This document shows positions 32,196 through 41,635 of a stretch of DNA of 64,000 nt, in pieces. The notes under the pieces were generated by a model. It searched no databases. It was not told where the DNA came from and saw only the letters and a program-made list of their open reading frames with translations. Position 1 is the first letter of the stretch. Every line of letters starts with the position of its first letter. This DNA is from Brevibacterium spongiae (lineage in GTDB: Bacteria; Actinomycetota; Actinomycetes; Actinomycetales; Brevibacteriaceae), in assembly GCF_026168515.1 (NCBI RefSeq), contig NZ_CP093443.1, forward strand, positions 1,798,001 through 1,862,000, written 5' to 3'. The position numbers were made by a program, and so were the translations under genes.

Positions 32196-35100
32196 CGGCT
32201 GAAGATCCGCTCGACGAGTTCCTTCTGCTGCACCTCGTGGATGTGCTTGAGGCCTGTCGAGGTGGCGGCAGAAGCCGGACGTGAGAGGACACTGACCTCA
32301 CGGCCGCCGAGGAGCTGCGGCAGGTGGAGAGCCATGAACGGCCATGCGCCCTGGTTCTCCGGCTCCTCCTGAGCCCAGACGATCTCGGCGTCGGCCGGGA
32401 AACGGTCGAGGACGGCGGTGATGGCGGCCTCGTCGAGCGGGTAGAGCTGCTCGAGGCGCACCAGTGCCAGCTTCGTATCGTTGTCCTTCTCCCGTTTGGC
32501 CTTGAGCTCCCAGTAGAGCTTGGCGGAGACGAGGACGACACGCTCGACCTGCGAAGAATCGACGTCCGTGTCGTCGATGACGGTCTGGAACTTGCCCGAG
32601 GTGAATTCCTCCGGCGAGTTCGCCGCGGCCTTGAGACGCAGCATCGACTTCGGGGTGAAGACGATGAGCGGACGCTTGTTCGTCGTCGCGGCGTGGCGCC
32701 GCAGCAGGTGGAAGTACGAAGCGCCCGACGACGGATAGGCGACCGTCATATTGGACTCCGCACACAGCTGCAGGTAGCGCTCGATGCGGCCCGAGGAGTG
32801 GTCGGGTCCCTGTCCCTCGTAGCCGTGGGGCAGGAGCATGACGACACCGGAGTTCTGCTGCCACTTCTGCTCGGAAGAGGAGATGAACTCGTCGATGACC
32901 GTCTGCGCACCTTGCGCGAAGTCGCCGAACTGCGCCTCCCACGCCACGAGGGCGTCCTTGCGCTGCACGGAATAGCCGTATTCGAAGCCGACGGCCGCAT
33001 ACTCGCTGAGCAGGGAGTCGTAGACCCAGAAGCGGGCCTGATCCTCGGTGAGGTTCTGCAGCGGCGTCCACTCGTTGCCGTTGGTCGAGTCGATGAGCAC
33101 GGAGTGACGCTGGACGAAGGTGCCGCGGCGCGAGTCCTGACCGGCCAGACGCACAGGCACACCGTCCATGAGCAGCGAACCGAAGGCGATGAGCTCCGCG
33201 AAGCCCCAGTCGATGCCGCCGGACAGCGACATCTCCTTGCGCTTCTCGAGCAGCGCCCGCAGCTTCTTGTGCACCGTGAAGCCCTCGGGCACCTCGGCGA
33301 AGGCCTCGCCGATGCGCTGGAGCGTCTCGGGGCTGATGGCCGTCTCGGCATCGTTGAAGGTCTCGATGTCGCTGGGCTCGTAGGGGGCGTTGAACGCTTC
33401 GCCGTCGTACGGACCGGTCTCGGCTTCCTTGGTCTCGGCGAAGGCCGATTCCAGCTTCGACTGGTAGTCCTTGAGCGCCTCGGCGGCCTCTTCGTCGGTG
33501 ATGCACTTCCTGCCCACCAGCGATTCGGTGTAGAGCTTGCGCACCGAACCCTTCTTCTCGATGAGGGAGTACATCGTCGGCTGGGTCATCGACGGATCGT
33601 CGCCCTCGTTGTGGCCGCGGCGGCGGTAGCACACGAGGTCGATGACGACGTCACGGTTGAATTCCTGGCGGTATTCGAAGGCCAGCCGTGCGGCGCGCAC
33701 GACCGCCTCGGGGTCATCACCGTTGACGTGGAAGATCGGGGCGTTGATCGACTTGGCCACGTCGGTGCAGTAGAACGACGAACGCGCCGAGGCGGGGGGA
33801 GTGGTGAACCCGACCTGGTTGTTGATGATCACATGGACGGTGCCGCCGGTGCGGTAGCCGCGCAGCTCGGAGAGGTTGAGCGTCTCGGTGACCACGCCCT
33901 GACCGGCGAAGGCGGCATCGCCGTGGACGAGGACCGGCAGCACGGTGAAGCCGGCCTCACCCTGATCGACGAGGTCCTGCTTGGCGCGGACGATACCTTC
34001 GAGGACCGGGTCGACGGTCTCGAGGTGGCTGGGGTTCGCCGCGACGTAGACGCCGGTGGTGTTGCCCGATGGCGAGGTGAAGGAGCCCTGGGTGCCGAGG
34101 TGGTACTTGACGTCACCGGATCCCTGCACGCTGTCGGGCGACATCGTGCCGTCGAACTCCCGGAAGATCTGCGCATAGGACTTGCCGGCGATGTTCGTGA
34201 GCACGTTGAGGCGACCGCGGTGAGCCATGCCGATCGCGACTTCGTCGAGTCCGGTGTCGGCGGACTGGTTGAGGATCTCGTCGAGCAGGACGATCGCGGA
34301 CTCGCCGCCTTCGAGGCTGAAGCGCTTCTGTCCGATGTACTTCGTCTGCAGGAAGGTCTCGAAGGCTTCGGCGGCATTGAGGCGACCGAGGATGTGGCCC
34401 TGTTCGGAGCGGGTCAGCTCCTGATGGGGCACCTCGATCTTCGACTGGAACCAGCGCCGCTGCACCGGATCGGCGATGTGCATGTATTCGAAGCCGATGG
34501 TCCGGCAGTAGCTTTCGCGCAGCAGTCCGAGGATGCTGCGGAAGGGCATCATGGCCTTCGCGCCGAAGCCGCCGGTGGGGAACTCACGTTCGAGGTCCCA
34601 CAGGGTCAGACCGTGCTGGTTGATGTCGAGGTCCGGGTGGGAGCGCTGACGGTAGACCAGGGGGTCGATATTGGCCATGAGGTGACCGCGGGTGCGGTAG
34701 GCGTCGATGAGTTCGATGACGCGCGCGGTCTTGTTGACGTCGTCCTGGTCCTCTGCCGAGACGTCGGGAACCCAGCGCACAGGCTCATACGGCAGGCGCA
34801 GGGACTCGAAGACGTCGTCGTAGAAGCCGTCCTCGCCCAGCAGGTAGCCGTGGACGAGCTTGAGGAACTCGCCGGAACCGGCGCCCTGGATGACGCGGTG
34901 GTCATACGTCGAGGTCAGGGTCAGCACCTTGGACACGGCCAGGGAGTTGATGGTCTGCTGGCTCGCGCCCTGGAACTCGGCGGGGTAGTCGAGTGCGCCG
35001 ACGCCGATGATGCAGCCCTGTCCCTTGGTCAGGCGGGGCACGGAGTGCACGGTGCCGATGCCGCCGGGGTTGGTCAGGGAGACGGTGGTGCCGGCGAAGT

Positions 35101-35920
35101 CGTCAGCGGTGAGCTTGCCCTTGCGCGCCTTGTCGACGAGTCCGTCGTAGGCATCGACGAACTGACGGAAGGTCAGCGTCTCGGCCTTCTTGACGTTGGG
35201 CACCAGCAGCGTGCGGGAGCCGTCCTTCTTCGGCACGTCGATGGCCAGGCCGAAGTTGATGTGGGCCGGGGAGACCATGACGGGCTTGCCGTCGCGGATG
35301 TCGTAGGAGACATTCTGCGACGGGAAGTTCTGCAGCGCCCGGATGACGGCGTAACCGATGAGGTGGGTGAAGGAGACCTTTCCACCACGGGTGCGCTTGA
35401 GGTGCGAGTTGATGACGATGCGGTTGTCGATGAGCGCCTTGGCAGGCAGTGCCCGGACCGAGGTGGCCGTCGGGACTTCGAGCGACTCATCCATGTTCTT
35501 GGCGATGAGCTTCGCAGGGCCGCGCAGCGGAGTGATCGTCTCCTCCGGCGCGGGCTTGGGGGTGGTGTCCTTGACCGCGACCTGAGGCACGGACTTCGTT
35601 TCGGCCTTCAGCGTCTCGGACTCGGCCGAGGACGGCGAGACTCCGCGGGAGGTCTCACGTGAGGTCTCACGCGACGCTGCAGGAGCAGAGGACTTCGCGT
35701 CCGATTTCTTCGGCTCCGACTTCTTCGCGTTCGGCTTCGCAGCGGGCTTCTCAGCAGTCGGCTTCGCGCCGCCGCTGTTCTTCTCGTACTTGTCGAAGAA
35801 CGGCCACCAGGATTTGTCGACCGAGTTCTTATCTGACTTGTACTGCTCATACAATTCCTCGACCAGCCACTCGTTCGACCCGAAGTCTTCAACGGTGCGG
35901 TTCGGAGTATTGATGGACAC
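32192..35920 (-). CDS. kgd: multifunctional 2-oxoglutarate dehydrogenase/decarboxylase Kgd
   Basis: A 1242-residue actinobacterial fusion of an E2-like acyltransferase and the thiamine-diphosphate E1 of 2-oxoglutarate dehydrogenase. The first 40 residues form the E1 N-terminal helix (NEWLVEELYEQYKSD). A Lys/Ala/Ser linker follows, then the E2 domain with TYDHRVIQGAGSGEF (H341, Gln in place of Asp as in other Kgd proteins). The rest is the E1 part, with AHRGRLNVL, GDAAFAGQGVV and HNEGDDPS. It links the oxidative and reductive parts of the TCA cycle and in relatives is inhibited by the FHA protein GarA/OdhI. The start is GTG 35920. Confidence 0.95.
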   Translation of the reverse strand: MSINTPNRTVEDFGSNEWLVEELYEQYKSDKNSVDKSWWPFFDKYEKNSGGAKPTAEKPAAKPNAKKSEPKKSDAKSSAPAASRETSRETSRGVSPSSAESETLKAETKSVPQVAVKDTTPKPAPEETITPLRGPAKLIAKNMDESLEVPTATSVRALPAKALIDNRIVINSHLKRTRGGKVSFTHLIGYAVIRALQNFPSQNVSYDIRDGKPVMVSPAHINFGLAIDVPKKDGSRTLLVPNVKKAETLTFRQFVDAYDGLVDKARKGKLTADDFAGTTVSLTNPGGIGTVHSVPRLTKGQGCIIGVGALDYPAEFQGASQQTINSLAVSKVLTLTSTYDHRVIQGAGSGEFLKLVHGYLLGEDGFYDDVFESLRLPYEPVRWVPDVSAEDQDDVNKTARVIELIDAYRTRGHLMANIDPLVYRQRSHPDLDINQHGLTLWDLEREFPTGGFGAKAMMPFRSILGLLRESYCRTIGFEYMHIADPVQRRWFQSKIEVPHQELTRSEQGHILGRLNAAEAFETFLQTKYIGQKRFSLEGGESAIVLLDEILNQSADTGLDEVAIGMAHRGRLNVLTNIAGKSYAQIFREFDGTMSPDSVQGSGDVKYHLGTQGSFTSPSGNTTGVYVAANPSHLETVDPVLEGIVRAKQDLVDQGEAGFTVLPVLVHGDAAFAGQGVVTETLNLSELRGYRTGGTVHVIINNQVGFTTPPASARSSFYCTDVAKSINAPIFHVNGDDPEAVVRAARLAFEYRQEFNRDVVIDLVCYRRRGHNEGDDPSMTQPTMYSLIEKKGSVRKLYTESLVGRKCITDEEAAEALKDYQSKLESAFAETKEAETGPYDGEAFNAPYEPSDIETFNDAETAISPETLQRIGEAFAEVPEGFTVHKKLRALLEKRKEMSLSGGIDWGFAELIAFGSLLMDGVPVRLAGQDSRRGTFVQRHSVLIDSTNGNEWTPLQNLTEDQARFWVYDSLLSEYAAVGFEYGYSVQRKDALVAWEAQFGDFAQGAQTVIDEFISSSEQKWQQNSGVVMLLPHGYEGQGPDHSSGRIERYLQLCAESNMTVAYPSSGASYFHLLRRHAATTNKRPLIVFTPKSMLRLKAAANSPEEFTSGKFQTVIDDTDVDSSQVERVVLVSAKLYWELKAKREKDNDTKLALVRLEQLYPLDEAAITAVLDRFPADAEIVWAQEEPENQGAWPFMALHLPQLLGGREVSVLSRPASAATSTGLKHIHEVQQKELVERIFSR

Positions 35921-36022
35921 GGCGTTGATCGCCTACTTCCTGATTCAAGACTTGCTGCTTAACGACAACACCCAGCCTAACGCGATGTGCCCTGCAATGT
36001 GCACATAAGGGACAATAGTGTT

Positions 36023-37480
36023 ATGCGTTTCATCTCAAATGACCCGAACAGTGACCTGACCTACTCCGATGTCTTCCTCGTCCCCAATTCCTCGTCCCTG
36101 ACCTCCCGGTTCGAAGTCGACCTGACCACGACCGATCCGACGGGGTCGACGACCCCGCTGGTGGCCGCGAATATGACCGCTGTGTCCGGTCGTCGGATGG
36201 CCGAGACGATGGCCCGCCGAGGCGGTCTGGCCGTCCTGCCCCAGGACATTCCCCTCACCGCCGCCCAAGACACCATCTCGTGGGTCAAGAGCCGGGACAC
36301 GATCTTCGAGTCGGCTCTGCGCTTCGCACCGGATGACACCGTGCTCAATGCACTCCATGTGCTGGCGAAGCGCCCCCACGGCTTCGGCGTCGTCGTCGAC
36401 TCCTCGGGGCGACTCGAAGGCGTCATCAACGCCGCCGACCTGCGCGGCGTCGACCGGTTCACCTCGGTCGCCGAACTCCTCGACTCCTCTGCCCTCGTCG
36501 TCCGCGCCTCTGAGATCGACTGGTCCGACGATGCGCAGCTGGAGGCGCTGTTCGAATCCATGACGGAGTCGCGGGCCGAATTCGCCGCCGTCGTCGATGA
36601 TTCCGGCACAGTGCTGGGCTCGCTCACGCCGAAGTCGCTGCTGCGGTCGTCGATCTATGCGCCGAACGTCGACGAACAGGGTCGGCTCAAGATCGCCGTG
36701 GCCATCGGCGTCAACGGTGCCGCGGTCGAACGCGCCAGCGCCCTGGTCGAAGCCGGAGCCGACGTCCTCGTCGTCGACACCGCCCACGGACACCAGGTGA
36801 AGATGCTCGATACGCTCTCCGCGATCGCCGCGGCGGACCTCGGGGTCCCCATCGTCGCCGGCAACGTCGTCACCGCTGACGGAGTCCGCGATCTCGTCGC
36901 CGCCGGTGCTCAGATAGTCAAGGTCGGCGTCGGCCCGGGTGCGATGTGCACGACTCGCATGATGACGGCCGTCGGCCGTCCCCAGTTCTCCGCCGTGCTC
37001 GAATGCGCCGAGGCGGCTCGTGAGCTCGGAGCCCATGTCTGGGCCGACGGGGGAGTCCGCTACCCCCGCGATGTCGCTCTGGCACTTGCCGCCGGAGCCT
37101 CGCAGGTGATGGTCGGCTCGTGGTTCGCCGGCACGCACGAGTCGCCGGGCGACCTCCTCGTCGACGGCGAAGGCCGGAAGTACAAGGAGAGCTTCGGCAT
37201 GGCATCGGCGCGGGCCGTGGCCAACCGCACCCGGACGGAATCCGCCTTCGCCCGTGCCCGCAAGGGCCTGTTCGAAGAGGGGATCTCCTCGTCGACGATG
37301 TACATCGACCCCGAATCTCCTGGAGTCGAGGACCTGCTCGACGGAATCACCTCGGGCGTGCGCAGCTCCTTCACCTACGCCGGGGCCGCGGATCTCGCGG
37401 AATTCTCGCGTGTGGCCGCCGTCGGAGTGCAGAGCGCCGCGGGCTACGACGAGGGCCGACCGCTGTCGGGAAGTTGGTAA
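36023..37480 (+). CDS. guaB1: GuaB1-type IMP dehydrogenase-like protein (GMP reductase)
   Basis: A 485-residue IMPDH/GMPR-family TIM barrel with a central CBS pair (about residues 95-210). The catalytic loop GVGPGAMCTTRMMTAVG has C309. The N-terminus FISNDPNSDLTYSDVFLVPN is the GuaB1 type, which in mycobacteria works as a GMP reductase rather than IMP dehydrogenase. The CBS domains probably bind nucleotides. A -10-like GACAAT (36011-36016) ends six bases before the ATG, so the mRNA may be leaderless. It is divergent from kgd (102 bp). Confidence 0.88.
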   Translation: MRFISNDPNSDLTYSDVFLVPNSSSLTSRFEVDLTTTDPTGSTTPLVAANMTAVSGRRMAETMARRGGLAVLPQDIPLTAAQDTISWVKSRDTIFESALRFAPDDTVLNALHVLAKRPHGFGVVVDSSGRLEGVINAADLRGVDRFTSVAELLDSSALVVRASEIDWSDDAQLEALFESMTESRAEFAAVVDDSGTVLGSLTPKSLLRSSIYAPNVDEQGRLKIAVAIGVNGAAVERASALVEAGADVLVVDTAHGHQVKMLDTLSAIAAADLGVPIVAGNVVTADGVRDLVAAGAQIVKVGVGPGAMCTTRMMTAVGRPQFSAVLECAEAARELGAHVWADGGVRYPRDVALALAAGASQVMVGSWFAGTHESPGDLLVDGEGRKYKESFGMASARAVANRTRTESAFARARKGLFEEGISSSTMYIDPESPGVEDLLDGITSGVRSSFTYAGAADLAEFSRVAAVGVQSAAGYDEGRPLSGSW

Positions 37481-37495
37481 GATCACCTCATGCAC

Positions 37496-37565
37496 AGTGA
37501 CAGTCCCGGCCGGCGGGAAGCCGGCGCCCCAGATGATGACCCTCACCCCGTGAGGGTCCGTCACT
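37496..37565 (+). ncRNA. candidate three-way-junction leader RNA
   Basis: Between guaB1 and the CNNM pair the RNA can fold into a closed junction. The closing stem is AGTGAC/GTCACT (37496-37501, 37560-37565). The inner arms are GCCGGC/GCCGGC (37509-37514, 37520-37525) and a 9-bp GACCCTCAC/GTGAGGGTC stem with a CCC loop (37538-37558). A further 6-bp hairpin lies at 37580-37594. I do not recognise a known riboswitch class. It could also be only a weak terminator for guaB1. Confidence 0.4.
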
Positions 37566-37611
37566 TCATATGTCCTGAACTTCGGTCGCCGAAGGGCGGG
37601 GTCAGTCGCTG

Positions 37612-38943
37612 ATGGAATGGCTGTTCCTCGCTCTTGCCCTGGTCCTCATCCTCGGCACCGGCGTCTTCGTCGCGGCCGAGTTCTCACTGCTCACCATCGA
37701 TCGTCACACGGCCGACAAAGCCGTCGAGGACGGCGTGTTCGGGGCAAAGACCCTGCGCGCCTCGATGACCCACCTGTCCACTCAGCTCTCTGCGGCCCAG
37801 GTGGGCATCACGATCACCACGCTGCTGACAGGCTACCTCATGGAGCCGTCCTTGGGTCGCCTGTTGGCCCCGGTCTTCGAGGCTTGGGGTGTGGGGCCCG
37901 GTCTCTCCGCGTCCCTGGCCCTGGCCATCGCACTCATCTTCTCCACGATCGCGTCGATGATCTTCGGCGAGCTCGTCCCGAAGAACCTGGCGATCGCGGT
38001 GCCCCTCGGTGCCGGACGGATCGCCGCGCCGCTGCAGTACGGCTTCTCGATCGTGTTCAGACCCGTCATCGCGGTGCTCAACGGCACGGCCAACAAGATC
38101 CTCCTGTCCATGGGCATCGAACCCCAAGAGGAGGGCTCGGTCGGTCGTTCCCCGGAGGAGCTGACCTCACTGGTGCGCCATTCAGCGGAAGAGGGCGCCC
38201 TCGATGAGCAGACGGCGGATCTGCTGGAGCGGACTCTGAGCTTCTCCGAACGCACCGCCGAGGATGTCATGACGCCGCGCACCCGCATGTCGACGGTGGA
38301 GAAGGACACCACGGCACGCCGAATCATCGAGCAGGCACGCGACACCGGCTTCTCCCGGTTCCCGGTCGCCGATGAGGACAAGGATCACATCGTCGGCGTC
38401 GTCCACGTCAAACAGGCCTTCGCGGTTCCGCCCGGGAACCGTGACGACGCCTACGCCGGGGGACTGATGACCGAGGTGCGTGAGATCCCCGAGACGCAGC
38501 GACTCGACCCGCTGCTCATGGAGCTGCGTGCCGCCGGCCTGCAGATGGCTGTCGTCGTCGACGAATTCGGCGGCACCGCCGGGGTCGTCACCCTCGAGGA
38601 CGTCGTCGAAGAGCTCGTCGGCGAGGTCGCGGACGAGCACGATCGGATGCGCGTTGCTGCACGACCGGCCCGCGACGGGTCCTGGATCGTGCCCGGACAG
38701 CTGCGCCCCGATGAGATCTCCTCGACGATAGGGATCGAGATTCCCGAGGAATCCGATTACGAGACCGTGGCCGGCTTCGTGCTCAAGGAGCTCGGACGGA
38801 TTCCCGAGCCCGGCGACCAAGTGCGCACCGAGGATGCCCTGATCCGTGTCGAACGGATGCACGGGCGTCGCATCGAACGTCTGCGGGTGGTGCTGCGCGC
38901 GACCGACGCGAGTGCCTTCGAAACAGGAGGTGAGAGCCGATGA
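37612..38943 (+). CDS. CNNM/CorC-type membrane protein with CBS and CorC domains
   Basis: A 443-residue protein of the hemolysin-III-unrelated HlyC/CorC group. The N-terminal CNNM domain has about three to four helices (LFLALALVLILGTGVFVAAEF first). A CBS pair follows (DVMTPRTRMSTVEKD and LQMAVVVDEFGGTAGVVTLED), then a CorC_HlyC domain. CNNM proteins transport or regulate magnesium, sometimes cobalt. Ligand-binding CBS domains suggest control by nucleotide and Mg. The gene overlaps its paralogue downstream by four bases. Confidence 0.9.
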   Translation: MEWLFLALALVLILGTGVFVAAEFSLLTIDRHTADKAVEDGVFGAKTLRASMTHLSTQLSAAQVGITITTLLTGYLMEPSLGRLLAPVFEAWGVGPGLSASLALAIALIFSTIASMIFGELVPKNLAIAVPLGAGRIAAPLQYGFSIVFRPVIAVLNGTANKILLSMGIEPQEEGSVGRSPEELTSLVRHSAEEGALDEQTADLLERTLSFSERTAEDVMTPRTRMSTVEKDTTARRIIEQARDTGFSRFPVADEDKDHIVGVVHVKQAFAVPPGNRDDAYAGGLMTEVREIPETQRLDPLLMELRAAGLQMAVVVDEFGGTAGVVTLEDVVEELVGEVADEHDRMRVAARPARDGSWIVPGQLRPDEISSTIGIEIPEESDYETVAGFVLKELGRIPEPGDQVRTEDALIRVERMHGRRIERLRVVLRATDASAFETGGESR

Positions 38944-40001
38944 GCTCCGATTGGTTCGGATTGATCTGGCTGGTCGTCCTGCTGCTGGGCAACTCCTTCT
39001 TCGTCGCCGCCGAATTCGCCGTGGTCGCCGCGAAGAGATCCCAGATCGAACCGCGCGCCGCCGAGGGATCAGCGGCCGCGAAGACCGCGCTCTACGCGAT
39101 GGAGCATGTCTCGCTCATGCTGGCGATCTGTCAGCTCGGCATCACGGTGTGCTCCCTGCTGCTGGGAAATGTGGCCGAACCGGCCATCCACCACCTGCTC
39201 GCCGGCCCGCTCGAGGGGCTGGGGATCTCCGCTGGTCTGTCGTCGACGATCTCCTTCGTCCTGGCGCTCGGCGTCGTCACCTACCTGCACGTGGTCATCG
39301 GTGAGATGGTGCCGAAGAATCTCGCTCTGGCCGCTTCCGGTCAGGCCGTGATGCTGCTGGCCACACCGCTGGTGTTCCTCGCACGCGTGTTCGGGTTCGT
39401 CATCAGGCCCCTCAACGGACTGGCCAACGGGATCCTGCATCTGTTCAAGATCGAAGCCCGTGACGAGGTCAACGAGGCCTACACGATCGAACAGGTCGAA
39501 TCGATCGTCGCCGAATCGAAGCGCGAGGGCCTGCTCAGCGACGACACCGGGCTGCTCAAGGGCGCCCTGGAGTTCAGCGACAAGACGGCAGTCGACATCA
39601 TGGTTCCGATGTCCGAGCTCATCACGATCTCGGACAAGGTGACGCCGAACGAACTCGTCACCCTCGTCGGCAAGACCGGGTTCTCCCGGTACTTCGTCGT
39701 CGGCGACGACGGGTATCCGCAGGACTACCTCCACATCAAGGACGTCCTCTACGCGGACACCGACGATGCCTTCGACGCGCCGGTGCCGAGCAAACGATTC
39801 CGACCGCTGTTCACAGTCACCGCCGATGATGAGATCGAAGAGGCGCTGGCGCAGATGCAGAAGGTCGGCATCCACGTCGCGCGAGTCATCGACGCTGAGG
39901 CGCAGGTGCTCGGGCTGCTGTTCCTCGAGGACGTGCTCGAAGAGCTCGTCGGCGAAGTTCAGGATGCCATGCAGCGGGGTCGCTTCGGCCAGCGCAGCTG
40001 A
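38940..40001 (+). CDS. CNNM/CBS membrane protein without CorC domain
   Basis: A 353-residue paralogue of the preceding protein. The CNNM part starts WFGLIWLVVLLLGNSFFVAAEF, followed by a CBS pair (DIMVPMSELITISDK, ARVIDAEAQVLGLLFLEDV). It ends about 90 residues earlier because the CorC_HlyC domain is absent. ATG 38940 overlaps the upstream stop (ATGA), so the two probably make a heteromeric transporter. The stop region (TGAAC) recurs in the next 40 bases. Confidence 0.9.
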   Translation: MSSDWFGLIWLVVLLLGNSFFVAAEFAVVAAKRSQIEPRAAEGSAAAKTALYAMEHVSLMLAICQLGITVCSLLLGNVAEPAIHHLLAGPLEGLGISAGLSSTISFVLALGVVTYLHVVIGEMVPKNLALAASGQAVMLLATPLVFLARVFGFVIRPLNGLANGILHLFKIEARDEVNEAYTIEQVESIVAESKREGLLSDDTGLLKGALEFSDKTAVDIMVPMSELITISDKVTPNELVTLVGKTGFSRYFVVGDDGYPQDYLHIKDVLYADTDDAFDAPVPSKRFRPLFTVTADDEIEEALAQMQKVGIHVARVIDAEAQVLGLLFLEDVLEELVGEVQDAMQRGRFGQRS

Positions 40002-40250
40002 ACCCGACCCGGCTGCCGCCTGAACTGGGTGCCGCTTGAAGTGTCTGCCGCTGCCCTGCCGGGCTGTTGCAGCGGCTCCGGGGGCAGTCCAGCAGCTCCG
40101 GCGGCTGCCCAGTGGCCCCGGTTGCTGCCCAGCGGCGGCCCCTTCAGGCGGCGTTGGAAGAGCTCTTTCAGACGACGTCGGAGGGGCCGTCGCTGTCAGA
40201 AGGTCCCGACGTCCCGCACCATCGCTGCGGCCTTGCCGTGTGGGTGCAGA
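40002..40250. other. GC-rich spacer with short imperfect repeats
   Basis: No gene is supported. CTGCCGC, CTGCCCAG and CAGCAGC words recur, and TGAA words follow the CNNM stop at 40021 and 40037. Short open frames of 76-98 codons on the plus strand look like composition effects. Confidence 0.45.
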
Positions 40251-40256
40251 GCATGG

Positions 40257-40395
40257 TAACGATTGATAACGAAGCGCTGGTCGGCAGTCGTGCCAGTAGG
40301 TCATCTGTAGTGAATTGTGACCTGCGGCTGACTGCATATGACCAGGTCACACGCGGTGAGTGAACTGGAGATGACATTCTGTAACGATGTCGTTA
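40257..40395 (+). promoter_or_regulatory. TAACGA repeats upstream of the VanY gene
   Basis: TAACGA occurs at 40257-40262 and 40267-40272, exactly one helical turn apart. It occurs again at 40382-40387, facing TCGTTA at 40390-40395 over the -10. They may be sites of a response regulator such as MtrA, which controls wall peptidases in relatives; this is an inference. Confidence 0.4.
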
Positions 40396-40399
40396 TAGT
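40371..40399 (+). promoter_or_regulatory. promoter of the VanY gene
   Basis: ATGACA (40371-40376), a 17-base spacer and TATAGT (40394-40399), about 66 bases of leader before ATG 40473. Confidence 0.6.
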
Positions 40400-40472
40400 G
40401 TTGTGACATACGCAATTCGGGCGCCCGCAAGAGGGTCCCACAGCACAGCCGATTCCAACAGTATGGAGCACT

Positions 40473-41522
40473 ATGTCGAGTGAGCTCTCGACCGTCGAGG
40501 CGCCCCCGGTCCGCCGGCGCGACCTGCGCCAGCAGAACACCTCCTCGCAGGTTTCGACGATCTTCTTCAGGAAGTCCGTGACGTCGCCGTCACCGGTCCG
40601 CGAAGACGCAGCTCCGTCCCCGCGTCGAGCCGCAATGGCCGCGGAGGCTCGAGCCTCGGCAGGATCGCCGCGGAGAGCAGCGATGGCCAAGGAAGCCACC
40701 GCGCAGGCCGCTTCGCCGCTGACTCCCGCTGGACACACATCGAGCCTCTCCGCCGCTGCGCTGGGTCGCCGCGGCTCCGACGGTTCGCTGCTGCGTTCGG
40801 TGCGTCGTCGACAGGTCACGACTTTCTCTGCGCTGGCGACCGTCTCGGTCACCGGCACCGCGATCGCCGCCGTCATGGTCGCCGGCAACCTCAGCGGGAA
40901 CCAGGAAGTCAAGGTCGACGACACCGCCGCCGAATCACAGCCGCGCGCGATCAACGCTGAGTCAGTCTCCGCAGACATCAAGGTCGACGATGACGACAAG
41001 ACCTCGATGACCATCGGCGCTCCGAGCGCCAAACAGACGAAGGTCGATGCCGCCTCGCGTGCCATCACCAAGACCGTTCTGCCCGGCTGCGACGGTGAAG
41101 CTCCGAAGGGCGAGGCGAGCAACGGCGAGCTGCCCGATGGTTGGCTGTGCGATATCGGAGTGGGCAACCACAAGCTGCGCTCTGATGCCGCCGTCGCCTT
41201 CGCGAAGATGAATGCCGCCTTCAAGAAGGACACCGGCAAAGACCTCGCGATCACCGATTCCTACCGGTCGCTGGAATCCCAGGTCTCGGTCGCCGCCCGC
41301 AAGCCCGGCTTCGCGGCTCGCCCCGGCACCTCGAACCACGGATGGGGACTGGCCCTCGACCTCGGTGCGGGCACCCAGACCGGCACCGGTGAGCAGTACG
41401 ACTGGCTGGTGGCCAACGCCGGCAAGTACGGCTGGGAGAACCCGGACTGGGCAAAGCGCAATTCCTACGAACTCTGGCACTGGGAATACGTCCCCGGTCG
41501 CAAGGACATGAAGGGCGCCTGA
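40473..41522 (+). CDS. membrane-anchored M15 (VanY-type) D,D-carboxypeptidase
   Basis: A 349-residue type II membrane protein. It has an unusually long cytoplasmic N-terminus (about 115 residues, Arg/Ala/Ser-rich, with the octamer SPRRAAMA twice). One membrane helix spans about residues 116-138, then a spacer, then the M15 peptidase domain. Zinc ligands are visible: H289 and D296 (SNHGWGLALDLG) and H336 (ELWHWEYV). It should trim D-Ala from peptidoglycan stem peptides outside the membrane. GGAG lies four bases before the ATG. Upstream TAACGA repeats suggest regulation. Confidence 0.87.
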   Translation: MSSELSTVEAPPVRRRDLRQQNTSSQVSTIFFRKSVTSPSPVREDAAPSPRRAAMAAEARASAGSPRRAAMAKEATAQAASPLTPAGHTSSLSAAALGRRGSDGSLLRSVRRRQVTTFSALATVSVTGTAIAAVMVAGNLSGNQEVKVDDTAAESQPRAINAESVSADIKVDDDDKTSMTIGAPSAKQTKVDAASRAITKTVLPGCDGEAPKGEASNGELPDGWLCDIGVGNHKLRSDAAVAFAKMNAAFKKDTGKDLAITDSYRSLESQVSVAARKPGFAARPGTSNHGWGLALDLGAGTQTGTGEQYDWLVANAGKYGWENPDWAKRNSYELWHWEYVPGRKDMKGA

Positions 41523-41557
41523 CACAGGGCTGTACCCCGAATTCGCAGAGTCTTCCG

Positions 41558-41588
41558 CCGCGTGCAATCGAGTCCCGATTGCACGCGG
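41558..41588 (+). terminator. terminator after the VanY gene
   Basis: 13-bp perfect stem (41558-41570 with 41576-41588), 5-base loop, followed by TGTCGTTTTG. Confidence 0.85.
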
Positions 41589-41595
41589 TGTCGTT

Positions 41596-41625
41596 TTGTG
41601 AGGCGGTGCCCGGCAGTGATAGAGT
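41596..41625 (+). promoter_or_regulatory. tRNA-Arg promoter
   Basis: TTGTGA (41596-41601), an 18-base spacer and TAGAGT (41620-41625), ten bases before the tRNA. Confidence 0.55.
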
Positions 41626-41635
41626 TGCATCCGTT

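Noticed and set aside
32324..35662. A 1112-codon open frame on the plus strand opposite kgd
   Set aside because: It is the antisense of a strongly conserved enzyme. Its translation is Val/Asp/Gly/Arg-rich without domains, a usual artefact of GC-rich codon use.
37601..37611. Known Mg riboswitch (M-box) before the CNNM genes
   Set aside because: The spacer is only 131 bases and lacks the long conserved M-box architecture; reported as an unassigned structure.
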